Shown piece after piece: positions 36,234 to 45,150 of a stretch of 64,000 nucleotides of DNA. The notes under the pieces were generated by a model. That model ran no database searches. It was given only the letters and a program-made list of their open reading frames with translations, and was not told the origin of the DNA. Every line of letters begins with the position of its first letter. The stretch's first letter is position 1. The position numbers and the translations under genes were made by a program. The stretch is from Silanimonas sp. Lineage in GTDB: Bacteria > Pseudomonadota > Gammaproteobacteria > Xanthomonadales > Xanthomonadaceae. The DNA lies in assembly GCF_027530345.1 (NCBI RefSeq), contig NZ_JAPZQK010000022.1, positions 121,162-185,161 of the forward strand, given 5' to 3'.

Positions 36234-36948
36234 GTCGCGCATTTCCGCCCTCTTCGCGGCGGCCGTCCTGCTCGTGGCCCCGGCCTTCGTGTCGGCCGCT
36301 GGCGAGGTCCACCTCGAAGACGCCCAGATCGACCTGCAGGACAAGGCCTCGCTGCAGCGCGGCGCCGGCCTGTTCATGAACTACTGCGCCGCCTGCCACT
36401 CGCTGCAGTACATGCGGTACTCGCGGCTGGCCGAGGACCTCGAGCTGACCCCGGAGCAGGTCGAGCAGTTCCTGATCAAGGGTGACGCCAAGATCGGTGA
36501 AGTGATGAAGACCGGCCTCGCCAAGGGCGACGGGCAGGCCTGGTTCGGCAAGGCTCCGCCGGACCTCTCGACCACCGCCCGCGGCAAAATCGGCCAAGAA
36601 GACTGGATCTACACCTTCCTGAAGTCCTTCTACGTCGACGAGTCCCGCCCGATGGGCTGGAACAACACCGTGCTGGCCGGCGCCAGCATGCCGAACGTCC
36701 TCTGGGACCTGCAGGGCAAGCAGCGCAAGACCGAGGAAGGCTTCGTCATCCAGGAGCACGAGCGCGGCCGCCTCTCCGACGCCGACTACGACCGCGCCAT
36801 CCTCGACATCACCGCGTTCCTGACCTACGTCGGCGAGCCGGCGCGCCTGCAGCGCGAAAGCCTCGGGGTGTGGGTCATCCTGTTCCTGTCCTTCTTCACG
36901 CTGTTGGCTTACCTGTTGAAGCAGGAATACTGGAAGGACATCCACTGA
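36226..36948 (+). CDS. petC: Cytochrome c1 of the bc1 complex
   Basis: Predicted 240 residues. A cleaved signal peptide (LFAAAVLLVAPAFVSAAGEV) precedes the haem c motif MNYCAACHSLQYMRYSRLAE. A Met ligand is likely in TVLAGASMPNVLWDLQGKQ, and a C-terminal membrane anchor is present (VWVILFLSFFTLLAYLLKQE). It transfers electrons from the Rieske centre to soluble cytochrome c. A strong hairpin follows about 55 bases downstream. Confidence 0.95.
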   Translation: MLKSRISALFAAAVLLVAPAFVSAAGEVHLEDAQIDLQDKASLQRGAGLFMNYCAACHSLQYMRYSRLAEDLELTPEQVEQFLIKGDAKIGEVMKTGLAKGDGQAWFGKAPPDLSTTARGKIGQEDWIYTFLKSFYVDESRPMGWNNTVLAGASMPNVLWDLQGKQRKTEEGFVIQEHERGRLSDADYDRAILDITAFLTYVGEPARLQRESLGVWVILFLSFFTLLAYLLKQEYWKDIH

Positions 36949-37004
36949 CGTCCCACCCGTCCGGGGCCGCCGCGCCATGGCGTCCTCGGCCCGGTGCCAG
37001 AGTG

Positions 37005-37028
37005 AAGGCCGCCCCTCGGGGCGGCCTT
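37005..37028 (+). terminator. Terminator-like hairpin after petABC
   Basis: A perfect 11-base inverted repeat, AAGGCCGCCCC at 37005-37015 and GGGGCGGCCTT at 37018-37028, lies 56 bases after the petC stop. The stem is very GC-rich. The downstream T run is weak (CGCGTTT), so termination may be partial, letting some transcription reach sspAB. Confidence 0.65.
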
Positions 37029-37163
37029 CGCGTTTCGGGGGCAGGGGACGCTGCAGGGCGGCCGGGCGGCCCGGGCCCTTGCGGTTCGCCGGCCATTTAC
37101 GGCACGTTAGGGATTGTTGGGCCGTCGGCGAGGGGTCGAGGGCCGCGTCGAAGGGAAGTGCCG

Positions 37164-37802
37164 ATGGCTGCAAGCCCGCGTTTGCGCAACACCTTGACCC
37201 TGTTCTCCGCAAGGGATTGCGTCCTCTGCCACCGCGTCCGCCTTGTGCTGGCCGCGAAAGGGGTCAATTACGACCTTGTCCCGGTCGATCCGGCGCACCC
37301 GCCGGAGGATCTCATCGACCTGAATCCTTACCACTCCGTGCCCACCCTGGTGGAACGCGAGCTGGTGCTGTATTCGGCCTCGGTGGTCACCGAGTACTTG
37401 GACGAGCGCTACCCGCACCCGCCGCTGATGCCGATCGATCCGCTGTCGCGGGCCCGGTTGCGCTTGGCCATGCTTCGCCTCGAGCACGAATGGGTGCCGC
37501 ACGTGCAGGCGGCCCAGCAGGCTGGCAGCAAGGCGCAGGCCGACAACGCCCGCAAGCAGCTGCGCGACCTCGTCTTGGCCGCCCTGCCGCTGTTCAAGGC
37601 CTCGAAGTTCTTCCTGAACCCGGAAATGAGCCTCGCCGACTGCGCGATGGCCCCGATCATCTGGCGCCTTCCGTCGCTCGGGATCGTGCTGCCGAAGGAA
37701 GCCAAGCCGATCGATGACTATGGCCAGCGCATCTTCCGGAACCCCGGCTTCATCCGCAGCCTCACGCCGGAAGAAAAGGCGCTGCGCGAGATCCCCGCAT
37801 GA
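37164..37802 (+). CDS. sspA: Stringent starvation protein A
   Basis: Predicted 212 residues from ATG 37164. A glutathione-S-transferase fold is evident: thioredoxin-like N-terminus (LTLFSARDCVLCHRVRLVLA, NPYHSVPTLVERELVLYSAS, VVTEYLDERYPHPPLMPIDP) and a helical C-terminal domain (PEMSLADCAMAPIIWRLPSL). SspA binds RNA polymerase and modulates promoters in stationary phase and stress. Downstream of petABC and overlapping sspB in an ATGA junction, this is the order seen widely in gamma- and betaproteobacteria. Confidence 0.94.
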   Translation: MAASPRLRNTLTLFSARDCVLCHRVRLVLAAKGVNYDLVPVDPAHPPEDLIDLNPYHSVPTLVERELVLYSASVVTEYLDERYPHPPLMPIDPLSRARLRLAMLRLEHEWVPHVQAAQQAGSKAQADNARKQLRDLVLAALPLFKASKFFLNPEMSLADCAMAPIIWRLPSLGIVLPKEAKPIDDYGQRIFRNPGFIRSLTPEEKALREIPA

Positions 37803-38227
37803 GTGAGGGCGGCACGCCGGCCTTGATGACCTCGAACCGCCCCTACCTGCTGCGGGCGATGCACGAGTGGATCGTCGACAACGGCATGACGCCCTACCTG
37901 CTGGTGGATGCCCAGCACGACGGATTGCAGGTGCCCCCCTCGGCAGTGAAGGACGGCCGCGTCGTGCTGAACGTCGCCGGCCGCGCCGTGGCCCACCTGC
38001 AGCTGGGCAACCGCGAGGTGAGCTTCATGGCGCGATTCGGTGGCGTGAGCCATTCGGTCATCGTGCCGGTGTCGGCGGTACTCGCCGTCTACGCTCAGGA
38101 GACCGGCCAGGGCATGGGCCTCCCGCCCGATGAGGGCGAGGTGGCGCCGCCGCAGGACGCGACGGACGGGTCCGGACCGGCGCCGGAGCCGCCGAAGCGC
38201 GGCGGCCACCTTCGGATCATCAAGTAG
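37799..38227 (+). CDS. sspB: ClpXP protease specificity-enhancing factor SspB
   Basis: Predicted 142 residues. The adaptor domain is recognisable (TSNRPYLLRAMHEWIVDNGM, then TPYLLVDAQHDGLQVPPSAV, ARFGGVSHSVIVPVSAVLAV). A flexible Pro/Asp-rich linker leads to the C-terminal ClpX-binding tail (RGGHLRIIK), which matches the XB consensus. SspB tethers ssrA-tagged proteins to ClpXP. It is coupled to sspA. Confidence 0.94.
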   Translation: MSEGGTPALMTSNRPYLLRAMHEWIVDNGMTPYLLVDAQHDGLQVPPSAVKDGRVVLNVAGRAVAHLQLGNREVSFMARFGGVSHSVIVPVSAVLAVYAQETGQGMGLPPDEGEVAPPQDATDGSGPAPEPPKRGGHLRIIK

Positions 38228-38246
38228 GACGACGGCCCCTCCGGGC

Positions 38247-38585
38247 TCAGACGCCGCCGGGCCCCACGTAGACGAGGGGCGGACGCTCCGGGCCGATCAG
38301 GCCGACGACACGCTCGCCCAGCAGGCTCACGCGGCCCAGCTGGCGCTCCTGGCCGCTCGCCGAGAACTCGAAGTCGAAGTCGCGCTGCCAGCCCAGGCGC
38401 CCCTCGTCGTTCCGCGCGAGACGCTTCCGTACCCGCTGGACGTTCTGGTCGAGCCAGATCACGCCGGCCTGTTCGCAGGCGCGCTGGGCGACGCGGGTGG
38501 CGGCATCGGCGGCACGGCGGTCGGCCCACCAGTTCCAGGCCAGGGCGACGACGGTGAGGAGGAAGGCGAAGCTGAGCAGGTCCAT
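38247..38585 (-). CDS. DUF3301 membrane-anchored protein
   Basis: Predicted 112 residues from ATG 38585 (MDLLSFAFLLTVVALAWNWW). One N-terminal membrane helix is followed by the DUF3301 core: AQRACEQAGVIWLDQNVQRV, then WQRDFDFEFSASGQERQLGR and a short C-terminal tail. The family is small and uncharacterised, restricted mainly to gammaproteobacteria. It is convergent with sspB and divergent from the FHA gene. Confidence 0.85.
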   Translation of the reverse strand: MDLLSFAFLLTVVALAWNWWADRRAADAATRVAQRACEQAGVIWLDQNVQRVRKRLARNDEGRLGWQRDFDFEFSASGQERQLGRVSLLGERVVGLIGPERPPLVYVGPGGV

Positions 38586-38719
38586 CCGCGCAATGTGGTG
38601 GTGGACGGGCCGCGACGCAAGGCGGACCGGCGGGGGAGGGTGACGAAGCCCTTCCCGCTCGCGCACACTGTCCGCCGCGACCGTGCCTTCACGGTCCCAG
38701 CCAATCACGGGGGAGAGGG

Positions 38720-39544
38720 ATGAAGCTGGTTTTTCCTAACGGCGAGCACGCCACGGCCTTGCTGGCGACGGGCGTGAACCGCATCGGCAGTGATCCGGAA
38801 GGCGCCGTGGTGATCGGCGGGCCGGGCATCCTGCCCCGGCATCTCGAGATCCACATCACCAGCACCGGCGCCAACCTGCAGCTGCCGGAAGGCGCAGGCG
38901 CCGTCACCGTGAACGGCAAGCCGGTGAAGGAGCTGATGGCCCTGCGCACCGGCGACCAGGTCGGTTTCGGCGCGGTGGTGGCGAAGTTCGTCGCCACCGA
39001 GCCCGCGAAGACCGTCGCCGGCAGCTCGCCGTTGCCGCCTTCGGTGGTCGCGGCGGCACAGGCGATGGCGCTCGACGGAGACAGCGGTGCCACGCGCGTG
39101 CGCGCGGCCGCGCCCAAGTTCGTGCTGCGCGGCGTCTCCGGCAACACCTTCGGCAAGATGTACGGTGTGACCGGGCCGATGACCATCGGCCGCTCCGCCG
39201 AGTGCGACATCGCGATTCCGGTGGAGGAGATCTCGCGCCGCCATGCGCTGGTGAAGCCGAATGCCTCGGGCCTGCAGGTCGAGGACCTCGGCTCGTCGAA
39301 CGGCACCTTCATCAACAACAAGCGGGTTCAGGCCGGCCAGTTGAACCCGGGCGACGAACTGCGCCTCGACCAGGTGCGGCTGATCCTCGTGGCGCCGGGC
39401 ATGGAGATCCAGCAGATGCAGCAGAAGGCGCCCGCGGCGGAAGTCGCGTCGTCCGGCGGCAATGCCGGGCTGATGAAGGCGATCGCCGGCGTGGTGATCG
39501 TCGCTTCGCTGGCCGTTATCGCTTGGCTGGTGCTGGGGCGCTGA
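38720..39544 (+). CDS. Tandem FHA-domain protein with C-terminal membrane anchor
   Basis: Predicted 274 residues. A first degenerate FHA-like domain (about 1-95: NRIGSDPEGAVVIGGPGILP) is followed by a canonical one (about 145-230) with TIGRSAECDIAIPVEEISRR, HALVKP and EDLGSSNGTFINNKRVQAG, which hold the GR, SRRH and SSNGT phosphothreonine-binding residues. A C-terminal helix (AIAGVVIVASLAVIAWLVLG) would anchor it in the inner membrane facing the cytoplasm. No Ser/Thr kinase gene is nearby. Its 3' end overlaps the convergent nadC by 29 bases. Confidence 0.88.
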   Translation: MKLVFPNGEHATALLATGVNRIGSDPEGAVVIGGPGILPRHLEIHITSTGANLQLPEGAGAVTVNGKPVKELMALRTGDQVGFGAVVAKFVATEPAKTVAGSSPLPPSVVAAAQAMALDGDSGATRVRAAAPKFVLRGVSGNTFGKMYGVTGPMTIGRSAECDIAIPVEEISRRHALVKPNASGLQVEDLGSSNGTFINNKRVQAGQLNPGDELRLDQVRLILVAPGMEIQQMQQKAPAAEVASSGGNAGLMKAIAGVVIVASLAVIAWLVLGR

Positions 39545-40379
39545 GCCGCAGCGAGAGGTCGATGGCGCGCACGTGCTTCGTGAGCGCCCCGACCGACACG
39601 TAATCCACGCCGGTCGCGGCGATGGCCGGCAGCCGCTCGAGCGAGACGCTGCCGGAAACCTCCAGCGGGATGCGGCCGGCGGCGCGGCGCACGGCCTCGC
39701 GCATCATCGCGTCGTCGAAATCATCGATCAGGATGCGGGTGCAGCCGGTGGCGAGCGCCTGATCGAGTTCGTCCAGCGATTCCACTTCGACGATCAGGGG
39801 CAGCGCCGGATGCAGGGCACGGGCGCGCTCGACGGCCGCCGAGATCGAGCCCGCCGCGGCGATGTGGTTCTCCTTGAGCATCACCGCGTCGAACAGCCCG
39901 ATGCGGTGGTTCACGCCGCCTCCGACACGCACGGCGTACTTCTGCGCCAGACGCAGGCCGGGCAGGGTCTTGCGGGTGTCGAGCACCCGCGTGCGCGTGC
40001 CCGCCAGCGCCGCCGCATAAGCCGCCGTGGTGGTGGCCGTCGCGGAGAGGGTCTGGAGGAAGTTCAGCGCGCTGCGCTCGGCGCTGACGATGGCGCGCGA
40101 GCGGCCCTCGAGGGTGCAGAGCACCGTGCCGGGCTCGACGTGCTGCCCCTCGTTGACCCGCCACGTGATGCGGATGGATCGATCGAGGGCGCGGAAGCAG
40201 GCATCGAACCACGGGCCGCCGGCGATGACCGCGGCCTCCTTGCAGACGACATGGGCGGTGGCCGGGACGTCCTCGAGCAGCTGCGCCGTGGCGTCGCCGG
40301 GGCCAAGGTCTTCGGCGAGGGCGGCCCGCACCGCGGCCTCGATGGCCTCCGGCGGCGGCAGCGCGAGAGCGGCCGCCAT
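39516..40379 (-). CDS. nadC: Nicotinate-nucleotide pyrophosphorylase (carboxylating)
   Basis: Predicted 287 residues, the usual NadC length. It converts quinolinate and PRPP to nicotinate mononucleotide, CO2 and PPi. Signatures: AEDLGPGDATAQLLEDVPAT, ERSALNFLQTLSATATTTAA, VLDTRKTLPGLRLAQKYAVR, VGGGVNHRIGLFDAVMLKEN and the barrel end LEVSGSVSLERLPAIAATGV. It is coupled to the upstream Trm112-like gene by a TGATG junction. Confidence 0.95.
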   Translation of the reverse strand: MAAALALPPPEAIEAAVRAALAEDLGPGDATAQLLEDVPATAHVVCKEAAVIAGGPWFDACFRALDRSIRITWRVNEGQHVEPGTVLCTLEGRSRAIVSAERSALNFLQTLSATATTTAAYAAALAGTRTRVLDTRKTLPGLRLAQKYAVRVGGGVNHRIGLFDAVMLKENHIAAAGSISAAVERARALHPALPLIVEVESLDELDQALATGCTRILIDDFDDAMMREAVRRAAGRIPLEVSGSVSLERLPAIAATGVDYVSVGALTKHVRAIDLSLRLSAPAPAKR

Positions 40380-40648
40380 CAGCGCGCGGCGAGGCCGTCG
40401 ATGCCGGCGGTCTGCAGCGCCTCCTCGACCAGCAGCACCGGGATGCCGTCGTCGATGCGGTAGACCTGCTTTCCATCGCGGCTGGCGAGGGCATCGGCGA
40501 GGGATCGCGTTTCGGTGCGGCCGTCGCCGCGAAGCAGTTCACCGCGGGTGATCGCGGCGTTCAGCGCGTCGCGCTGTGGGGAATCGAGGCGATGCAGCGG
40601 CTGGTGGGAGGCCGGGCAGACCAGGAGGTCGAGGAGCTTGCGATCCAT
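40379..40648 (-). CDS. Trm112/YcaR-like small protein
   Basis: Predicted 89 residues from ATG 40648. It starts MDRKLLDLLVCPASHQPLHR and continues to YRIDDGIPVLLVEEAL, the pattern of the Trm112p-like/UPF0434 family. The zinc-ribbon is reduced: only one Cys (VCPASHQPL) of the usual CPxCxxxL remains, as is common in proteobacterial YcaR. The protein is probably a small activator or chaperone; its partner is unknown. It is divergent from purE. Confidence 0.86.
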   Translation of the reverse strand: MDRKLLDLLVCPASHQPLHRLDSPQRDALNAAITRGELLRGDGRTETRSLADALASRDGKQVYRIDDGIPVLLVEEALQTAGIDGLAAR

Positions 40649-40714
40649 GGGCGGCGGGGCGCTGAGGGTTGCGGAAGATGCGTCTAGAATACGGTTTTGC
40701 CGGAGAGGCTCGCC

Positions 40715-41230
40715 ATGGCGACGGGTGAAGGTCAGGGGGAAACCGCCGTGAAGGTGGGCATCGTGATGGGCTCGACGTCCGATTGGGACACGATGCAGCA
40801 CGCCGCCGACCGCCTGATGCGCCTTGGCGTGCCGCACGAGGTGCAGGTGGTGAGTGCGCACCGCACCCCGGATCTGCTGTTCCAGTACGCCGAAACCGCC
40901 GCGGCGCGCGGCCTGCGCGCGATCATCGCCGGCGCCGGTGGCGCGGCCCACCTGCCGGGCATGCTCGCCGCAAAGACCGCCGTGCCGGTACTGGGCGTGC
41001 CGGTGCAGAGCAAGGCACTGAACGGCTTGGATTCCCTGCTGTCGATCGTGCAGATGCCGGCGGGCATTCCCGTCGCCACCTTCGCCATCGGCCAGGCCGG
41101 TGCGGCGAACGCCGCGCTGTTCGCCGCGGCGATGCTCGCGCATGACCACGCCGACGTCGCGGCCGCGCTGGAACGCTTCCGCCGCGAGCAGACCGAGGCC
41201 GTGCTGGCCAAGCCGGACCCGCGCGCATGA
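40715..41230 (+). CDS. purE: 5-(carboxyamino)imidazole ribonucleotide mutase
   Basis: Predicted 171 residues from ATG 40715, with GGAGAG 8 bases upstream; a TTG at 40697 is in frame but less likely. PurE interconverts N5-CAIR and CAIR in purine synthesis. Motifs are complete: [60 protein letters not shown] and [20 protein letters not shown]. The ATGA junction couples it to purK. TAGAAT at 40685-40690 may be its -10 box. Confidence 0.95.
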   Translation: MATGEGQGETAVKVGIVMGSTSDWDTMQHAADRLMRLGVPHEVQVVSAHRTPDLLFQYAETAAARGLRAIIAGAGGAAHLPGMLAAKTAVPVLGVPVQSKALNGLDSLLSIVQMPAGIPVATFAIGQAGAANAALFAAAMLAHDHADVAAALERFRREQTEAVLAKPDPRA

Positions 41231-42366
41231 CCACGGTCGGCATCTTGGGCGGTGGCCAGCTGGCGCGGATGATGGCGCTGGCCGGCGCGCCGCTCGGCCT
41301 GCGCTTCCTCGCGATGGACACCAGTGCCGACGCCTGCGCCGGCCAGTTCGTGCCCATGGTGGTCGGCGATTGGCGCGACGAGGCTGCGCTGGCGGAATTC
41401 GCCTCGCGCGTCGATGTCGCGACCTTCGATTTCGAGAACGTGCCGGCCGAGAGCGCCGAGTGGCTGGCTGCGCGCATCCCGGTGTTCCCGGCGCCGCGGG
41501 CGCTGCGCATCGCGCAGGATCGCCTCGCCGAAAAGACCCTGTTCAACGAGCTGGGTATCGGCACGCCGGCTTTCGCCGCGGTCGACACGCGTGCCGGGCT
41601 CGACGAGGCCGTGGCGCGCATCGGCCTGCCCTGCATCCTCAAGACGCGCCGGCTGGGCTATGACGGCAAGGGCCAGTTCCGCCTGAAGACGGCGGCGGAT
41701 CTCGATGCGGCATGGTCCGCGCTGGGGCCGCAGGCGCCGAAAGTGGGACTGATCCTTGAAGCCTTCGTGCCCTTCGAGCGCGAAGTCTCGGTGGTGGCGG
41801 TGCGCGGCCGCGATGGCGAGTTTCGCGCCTTGCCGCTGACCGAGAACTGGCACCGCGACGGCATCCTCTCGGCCTCGATGGCGCCCTGCGCCGACGGCGC
41901 TGCGCTGGAGCCGCAGGCGGTGGCCTATGCGCGGAAGGTCGCTGAGGCGCTCGACTACGTGGGCGTGTTCGCGCTGGAACTGTTCGTCCGCGACGGGCAG
42001 CTGCTCGCCAACGAGATGGCGCCGCGCGTGCACAACTCCGGTCACTGGACCATCGAAGGTGCCGAGACCTCGCAGTTCGAGAACCACCTGCGCGCCGTGC
42101 TCGGCCTGCCGCTGGGCAGCACGGCGGCCGTGGGCCACAGCGTGATGCTCAACTGGGTGGGTGCCATGCCGGAGGCCGCGCCGGTATTGCGCAGCCCGGC
42201 CGGGCACTGGCACGACTACGGCAAGAGCTCCCGCGAGGGCCGCAAGGTTGGCCACGCGACGCTGCGCGCCGACGATCGCGCGACGCTGCGAAGCGAGTTG
42301 GAGACGGCCGTCGAGGCGCTCTCGCGGCGCGAGGAATTCAGCGGCGTGATCGCGCGCTTGGGCTGA
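41227..42366 (+). CDS. purK: 5-(carboxyamino)imidazole ribonucleotide synthase
   Basis: Predicted 379 residues. It is an ATP-grasp enzyme that makes N5-CAIR from AIR, bicarbonate and ATP. The start [20 protein letters not shown] gives the N-terminal pre-ATP-grasp fold, [20 protein letters not shown] the ATP-binding part, and [20 protein letters not shown] the metal-binding and C-terminal signature. It overlaps purE by 4 bases. Confidence 0.95.
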   Translation: MTTVGILGGGQLARMMALAGAPLGLRFLAMDTSADACAGQFVPMVVGDWRDEAALAEFASRVDVATFDFENVPAESAEWLAARIPVFPAPRALRIAQDRLAEKTLFNELGIGTPAFAAVDTRAGLDEAVARIGLPCILKTRRLGYDGKGQFRLKTAADLDAAWSALGPQAPKVGLILEAFVPFEREVSVVAVRGRDGEFRALPLTENWHRDGILSASMAPCADGAALEPQAVAYARKVAEALDYVGVFALELFVRDGQLLANEMAPRVHNSGHWTIEGAETSQFENHLRAVLGLPLGSTAAVGHSVMLNWVGAMPEAAPVLRSPAGHWHDYGKSSREGRKVGHATLRADDRATLRSELETAVEALSRREEFSGVIARLG

Positions 42367-42418
42367 GCCTCAGGCCCAATCGCCCGGCCGAGGCCGTCAG
42401 GCCTCAGGCCCAATCGCC
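42367..42418. repeat. 18-base direct repeat spanning the end of rsmE
   Basis: The sequence GCCTCAGGCCCAATCGCC occurs at 42367-42384 and again at 42401-42418, a 34-base period. The second copy encodes the last residues and stop of rsmE (GDWA-stop). The first lies in the gap after purK, so the end of rsmE looks tandemly duplicated. Confidence 0.85.
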
Positions 42419-43141
42419 ATACAGGGCCTGCAGGGCCGCCAGCACCGCCAGCCCGGCGGTCTCCGTGCGCAGCACGCGCGGCCCGAGCTGCACGCCCTCG
42501 AAGCCACCCTTCTTCAGCAGACGGTGGTCGCGCTCGCCGAGGCCGCCTTCCGGGCCGATGACGAGCACGACGGGTTGGGTCGGTTGAAGGTCGAGGGCCT
42601 TCAGGGCGCGGCCCTGGTGCGGATCGAGGATGAGCTTGCGCGCGTCGGCGGGCAGGTCGGCCAGCGCCTCGTGCAGCGCGCGCGGTTCGGCCACCGTCGG
42701 CACCCGGGCGCGACCGCTCTGCTCGCAGGCCGCGGCGACGACGCCCCGCCAATGCGCGATGCGGCGTTCGGCGCGATCGGCATCGAGCTTCACCTCGGTG
42801 CGCTCGGTCATCACCGGTTGGATGGCCTGAACGCCGAGTTCGGTGGCCTTCTGCAGGATCAGGTCCATCTTGTCGCCGCGGGCCACGCCCTGAAGCAGGG
42901 TGATGGCCAGCGGCGATTCGTTGTGGCGTGCCTCGACCGCGCCGACCGTGACCTCGACCGCCTTCTTCTCGCTGCCGGTGATGCGTGCGGCGTAGTCGTG
43001 GCCGTCGCCGTTGAACAGCGTCACCGCATCGCCCTCGCGGAGCCGGAGCACGCGCAGCAGGTGCAGGCTCTTCTCTTCGGGCAGCCGCAGCACGGCGTCG
43101 GCCGCCAGCGGCGCCTCGACGTGGCAGCGGATCACGCGCAT
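42404..43141 (-). CDS. rsmE: 16S rRNA (uracil1498-N3)-methyltransferase
   Basis: Predicted 245 residues from ATG 43141 (MRVIRCHVEAPLAADAVLRL). RsmE has an N-terminal PUA-like domain (LPEEKSLHLLRVLRLREGDA, VTLFNGDGHDYAARIT) and a knotted SPOUT methyltransferase domain with LLQGVARGDKMDLILQKATE, VIGPEGGLGERDHRLLKKGG and LGPRVLRTETAGLAVLAALQ. All family motifs are present. It overlaps the 3' end of bioA by 10 bases. Confidence 0.95.
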   Translation of the reverse strand: MRVIRCHVEAPLAADAVLRLPEEKSLHLLRVLRLREGDAVTLFNGDGHDYAARITGSEKKAVEVTVGAVEARHNESPLAITLLQGVARGDKMDLILQKATELGVQAIQPVMTERTEVKLDADRAERRIAHWRGVVAAACEQSGRARVPTVAEPRALHEALADLPADARKLILDPHQGRALKALDLQPTQPVVLVIGPEGGLGERDHRLLKKGGFEGVQLGPRVLRTETAGLAVLAALQALYGDWA

Positions 43142-44541
43142 CGGACGTAGGCCTCGATGGCGGCGGCGGTGGCGCGGTCGAGCACGGCGATGGCCTCGTC
43201 GTCGATGCAGTAAGGCGGCATCCAGTACAGCACGTTGCCCAAGGGGCGCAGCACGGCGCCGGCGTCGAGGCCGGCGCGGTAGGCGGCCAGTGCGCGCTGG
43301 CGCGGATGGTCGGTGTATTCGCGGCGGGTGGCGCGGTCCTCGACCAGCTCGAAGGCGAGGATCATCCCGGTCTGGCGCAGGTCGCCCACGGCCGGGTGGT
43401 CGGCGAAGCGCGCGGCGGCAGTGGCGAGCTTCGCGGCCGTGCCGCGGTTGGCGGCGATGGCGCCGGTGCTCTCGAACAGGTCGAGCGTGGCGTTGGCGGC
43501 GGCGCAGGCCACCGGGTTGCCGGCGAAGCTGTGCGAATGCAGGAAGGCGCGCGTGCGGTCCTCGCTCCAGAAGGCCTCGAAGATGCTGTCGTGGGTGAGC
43601 ACGGCGGAGAGCGGCAGCGCGCCGCCGGAGAGGCCCTTGGAGAGGCAGAGGAAATCCGGGGTGATGCCGGCCTGCTCGCAGGCGAACAGCGTGCCGGTGC
43701 GGCCGAAGCCCACCGCGATCTCGTCCGCGATGAGGTGCACGCCGTGGGCGTCGCAGAGCCGGCGCGCCTCGGCCAGATAGGCCGGGTGGTGCATGCGCAT
43801 GCCGCCGGCGCATTGCACCAGCGGCTCCAGCACCAGCGCGCTGATCGTCGCCCCATCGCGCTCGAACAACACCGCGAGGGCCGCGGCCGCGCGGCGGGCG
43901 CAGGCCTCGGCCGACTCGCCGGGTTCGGCGTGGTAGGCGTCGGGCGAGGGCGCGAACACCGGTTCGAGCAGCAGCGGCGCGTAGATGCGCCGGTACAGCG
44001 GGATGTCGCTCATGGCCAGCGCGCCGAGCGTTTCGCCGTGGTAGCCGTTCTGCAGCGCGACGAAGCGCGTGCGCTGGCCGTCGCCGCGGTTCTGGTGCGC
44101 ATGGAAGCTCATCTTCAGCGCGATCTCGATGGCCGCGCTGCCGTTCTCGCCGTAAAACACCCGGGAGAGCGGGGCATGCGTGGCACTGCGCGGTGCGATC
44201 GCCACCAGCCGCTCGGCGAGGCGCAGGCCGGGCTCGTGGGCGAAGCCGGCGTAGATCACGTGCTCGAGCTCGGCGGCCTGTGCCCCGATGGCCTGCGCGA
44301 TGTGCGGATGCGCGTGGCCGAACAGGTTGGTCCACCAGCTGGAGATGCCGTCGAGGTAGCGGCGTCCGTCGAGGCCCTCCAGCCAGGCGCCGCGGCCGCG
44401 GCGGATCGGCAGCAGCGGCAGTTCGCCGCGATGCTCGCGCATCTGCGTGCAGGGGTGCCACACGACGGCGAGGTCGCGGGTGAGGAAGGCCTCGACATCG
44501 CCCTCTGCTAGCATCGGCGCGATGGAAATGTTCTGCGTCAT
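43132..44541 (-). CDS. bioA: Adenosylmethionine-8-amino-7-oxononanoate aminotransferase
   Basis: Predicted 469 residues from ATG 44541; a later Met (MLAEGDVEAF) is a possible start. This PLP enzyme converts KAPA to DAPA in biotin synthesis using SAM as amino donor. Markers: VVWHPCTQMREH, DGISSWWTNLFGHAHPHIAQ (the SWW motif), SRVFYGENGSAAIEIALKMS, LIADEIAVGFGRTGTLFACE, the PLP Lys in LCLSKGLSGGALPLSAVLTH, and HSHSFAGNPVACAAANATL. No other bio gene is in the window; it is coupled to rsmE. Confidence 0.94.
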   Translation of the reverse strand: MTQNISIAPMLAEGDVEAFLTRDLAVVWHPCTQMREHRGELPLLPIRRGRGAWLEGLDGRRYLDGISSWWTNLFGHAHPHIAQAIGAQAAELEHVIYAGFAHEPGLRLAERLVAIAPRSATHAPLSRVFYGENGSAAIEIALKMSFHAHQNRGDGQRTRFVALQNGYHGETLGALAMSDIPLYRRIYAPLLLEPVFAPSPDAYHAEPGESAEACARRAAAALAVLFERDGATISALVLEPLVQCAGGMRMHHPAYLAEARRLCDAHGVHLIADEIAVGFGRTGTLFACEQAGITPDFLCLSKGLSGGALPLSAVLTHDSIFEAFWSEDRTRAFLHSHSFAGNPVACAAANATLDLFESTGAIAANRGTAAKLATAAARFADHPAVGDLRQTGMILAFELVEDRATRREYTDHPRQRALAAYRAGLDAGAVLRPLGNVLYWMPPYCIDDEAIAVLDRATAAAIEAYVRCA

Positions 44542-44592
44542 GCCGCGAATGATGGTGAGCCGCCGCCGGTCTGTCCATGCGCGGGGCCGGCC

Positions 44593-45150
44593 ATGAGCCG
44601 CCCCCTGCCGACCATCCACGGCCGCGAGGAGGTCGATGTCGGCGCCTACCGGCTGGAACGCGTCGACCTCGAGTTCAGCAACGGTGAGCGCCGCCGCTTC
44701 GACCGCCTGAAGAGCAAGGGTCACGGCGCTGTGATGATCGCGGCCCTGCCCGACCCCGAGACCGTGCTGTTGATCCGTGAGTACGGGACCGGCACCCACC
44801 GCTACGAGCTCGGCCTGCCCAAGGGCAAGATCGACGCCGGCGAGACCGGCCTGGAGGCCGCCGCCCGCGAGATGCGCGAGGAGATCGGCTTCGGCGCCGA
44901 GCGGCTGACGCACCTGAAGTCGATCACGTTGGCGCCCACCTACATGAGCCACGAGATCCAGCTGGTGGTCGCGGAAGGGCTGTTCCCCGAGAAGCTCGAC
45001 GGCGACGAGCCCGAGCCCCTCGAAGTGGTGCCCTGGCGCTTCGACCGCCTTCACGAGCTGATGCTGCGCGAGGAGTTCTCCGAAGGCCGCTCGATCGCCG
45101 CGCTGTTCCTCGTGCGCGAGTGGCTGGCCCGCGGCAGGCCGACGCCGTGA
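44593..45150 (+). CDS. nudE: ADP compounds hydrolase NudE
   Basis: Predicted 185 residues. The Nudix box GETGLEAAAREMREEIGF is preceded by YELGLPKGKIDAGE, and the order REYGTGTHRYELGLPKGKID is typical of NudE, which cleaves ADP-ribose, NADH and Ap3A. ITLAPTYMSHEIQLVVAEGL adds further support. It is divergent from bioA (51 bases apart) and starts a tightly packed operon nudE-cysQ-mazG-HAD, in which each junction overlaps. Confidence 0.93.
   Translation: MSRPLPTIHGREEVDVGAYRLERVDLEFSNGERRRFDRLKSKGHGAVMIAALPDPETVLLIREYGTGTHRYELGLPKGKIDAGETGLEAAAREMREEIGFGAERLTHLKSITLAPTYMSHEIQLVVAEGLFPEKLDGDEPEPLEVVPWRFDRLHELMLREEFSEGRSIAALFLVREWLARGRPTP

Noticed and set aside
36949..37163. Possible small RNA or tRNA between petC and sspA.
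   Set aside because: Only a terminator-like hairpin and GC-rich spacer were found; no cloverleaf or second conserved structure is apparent.
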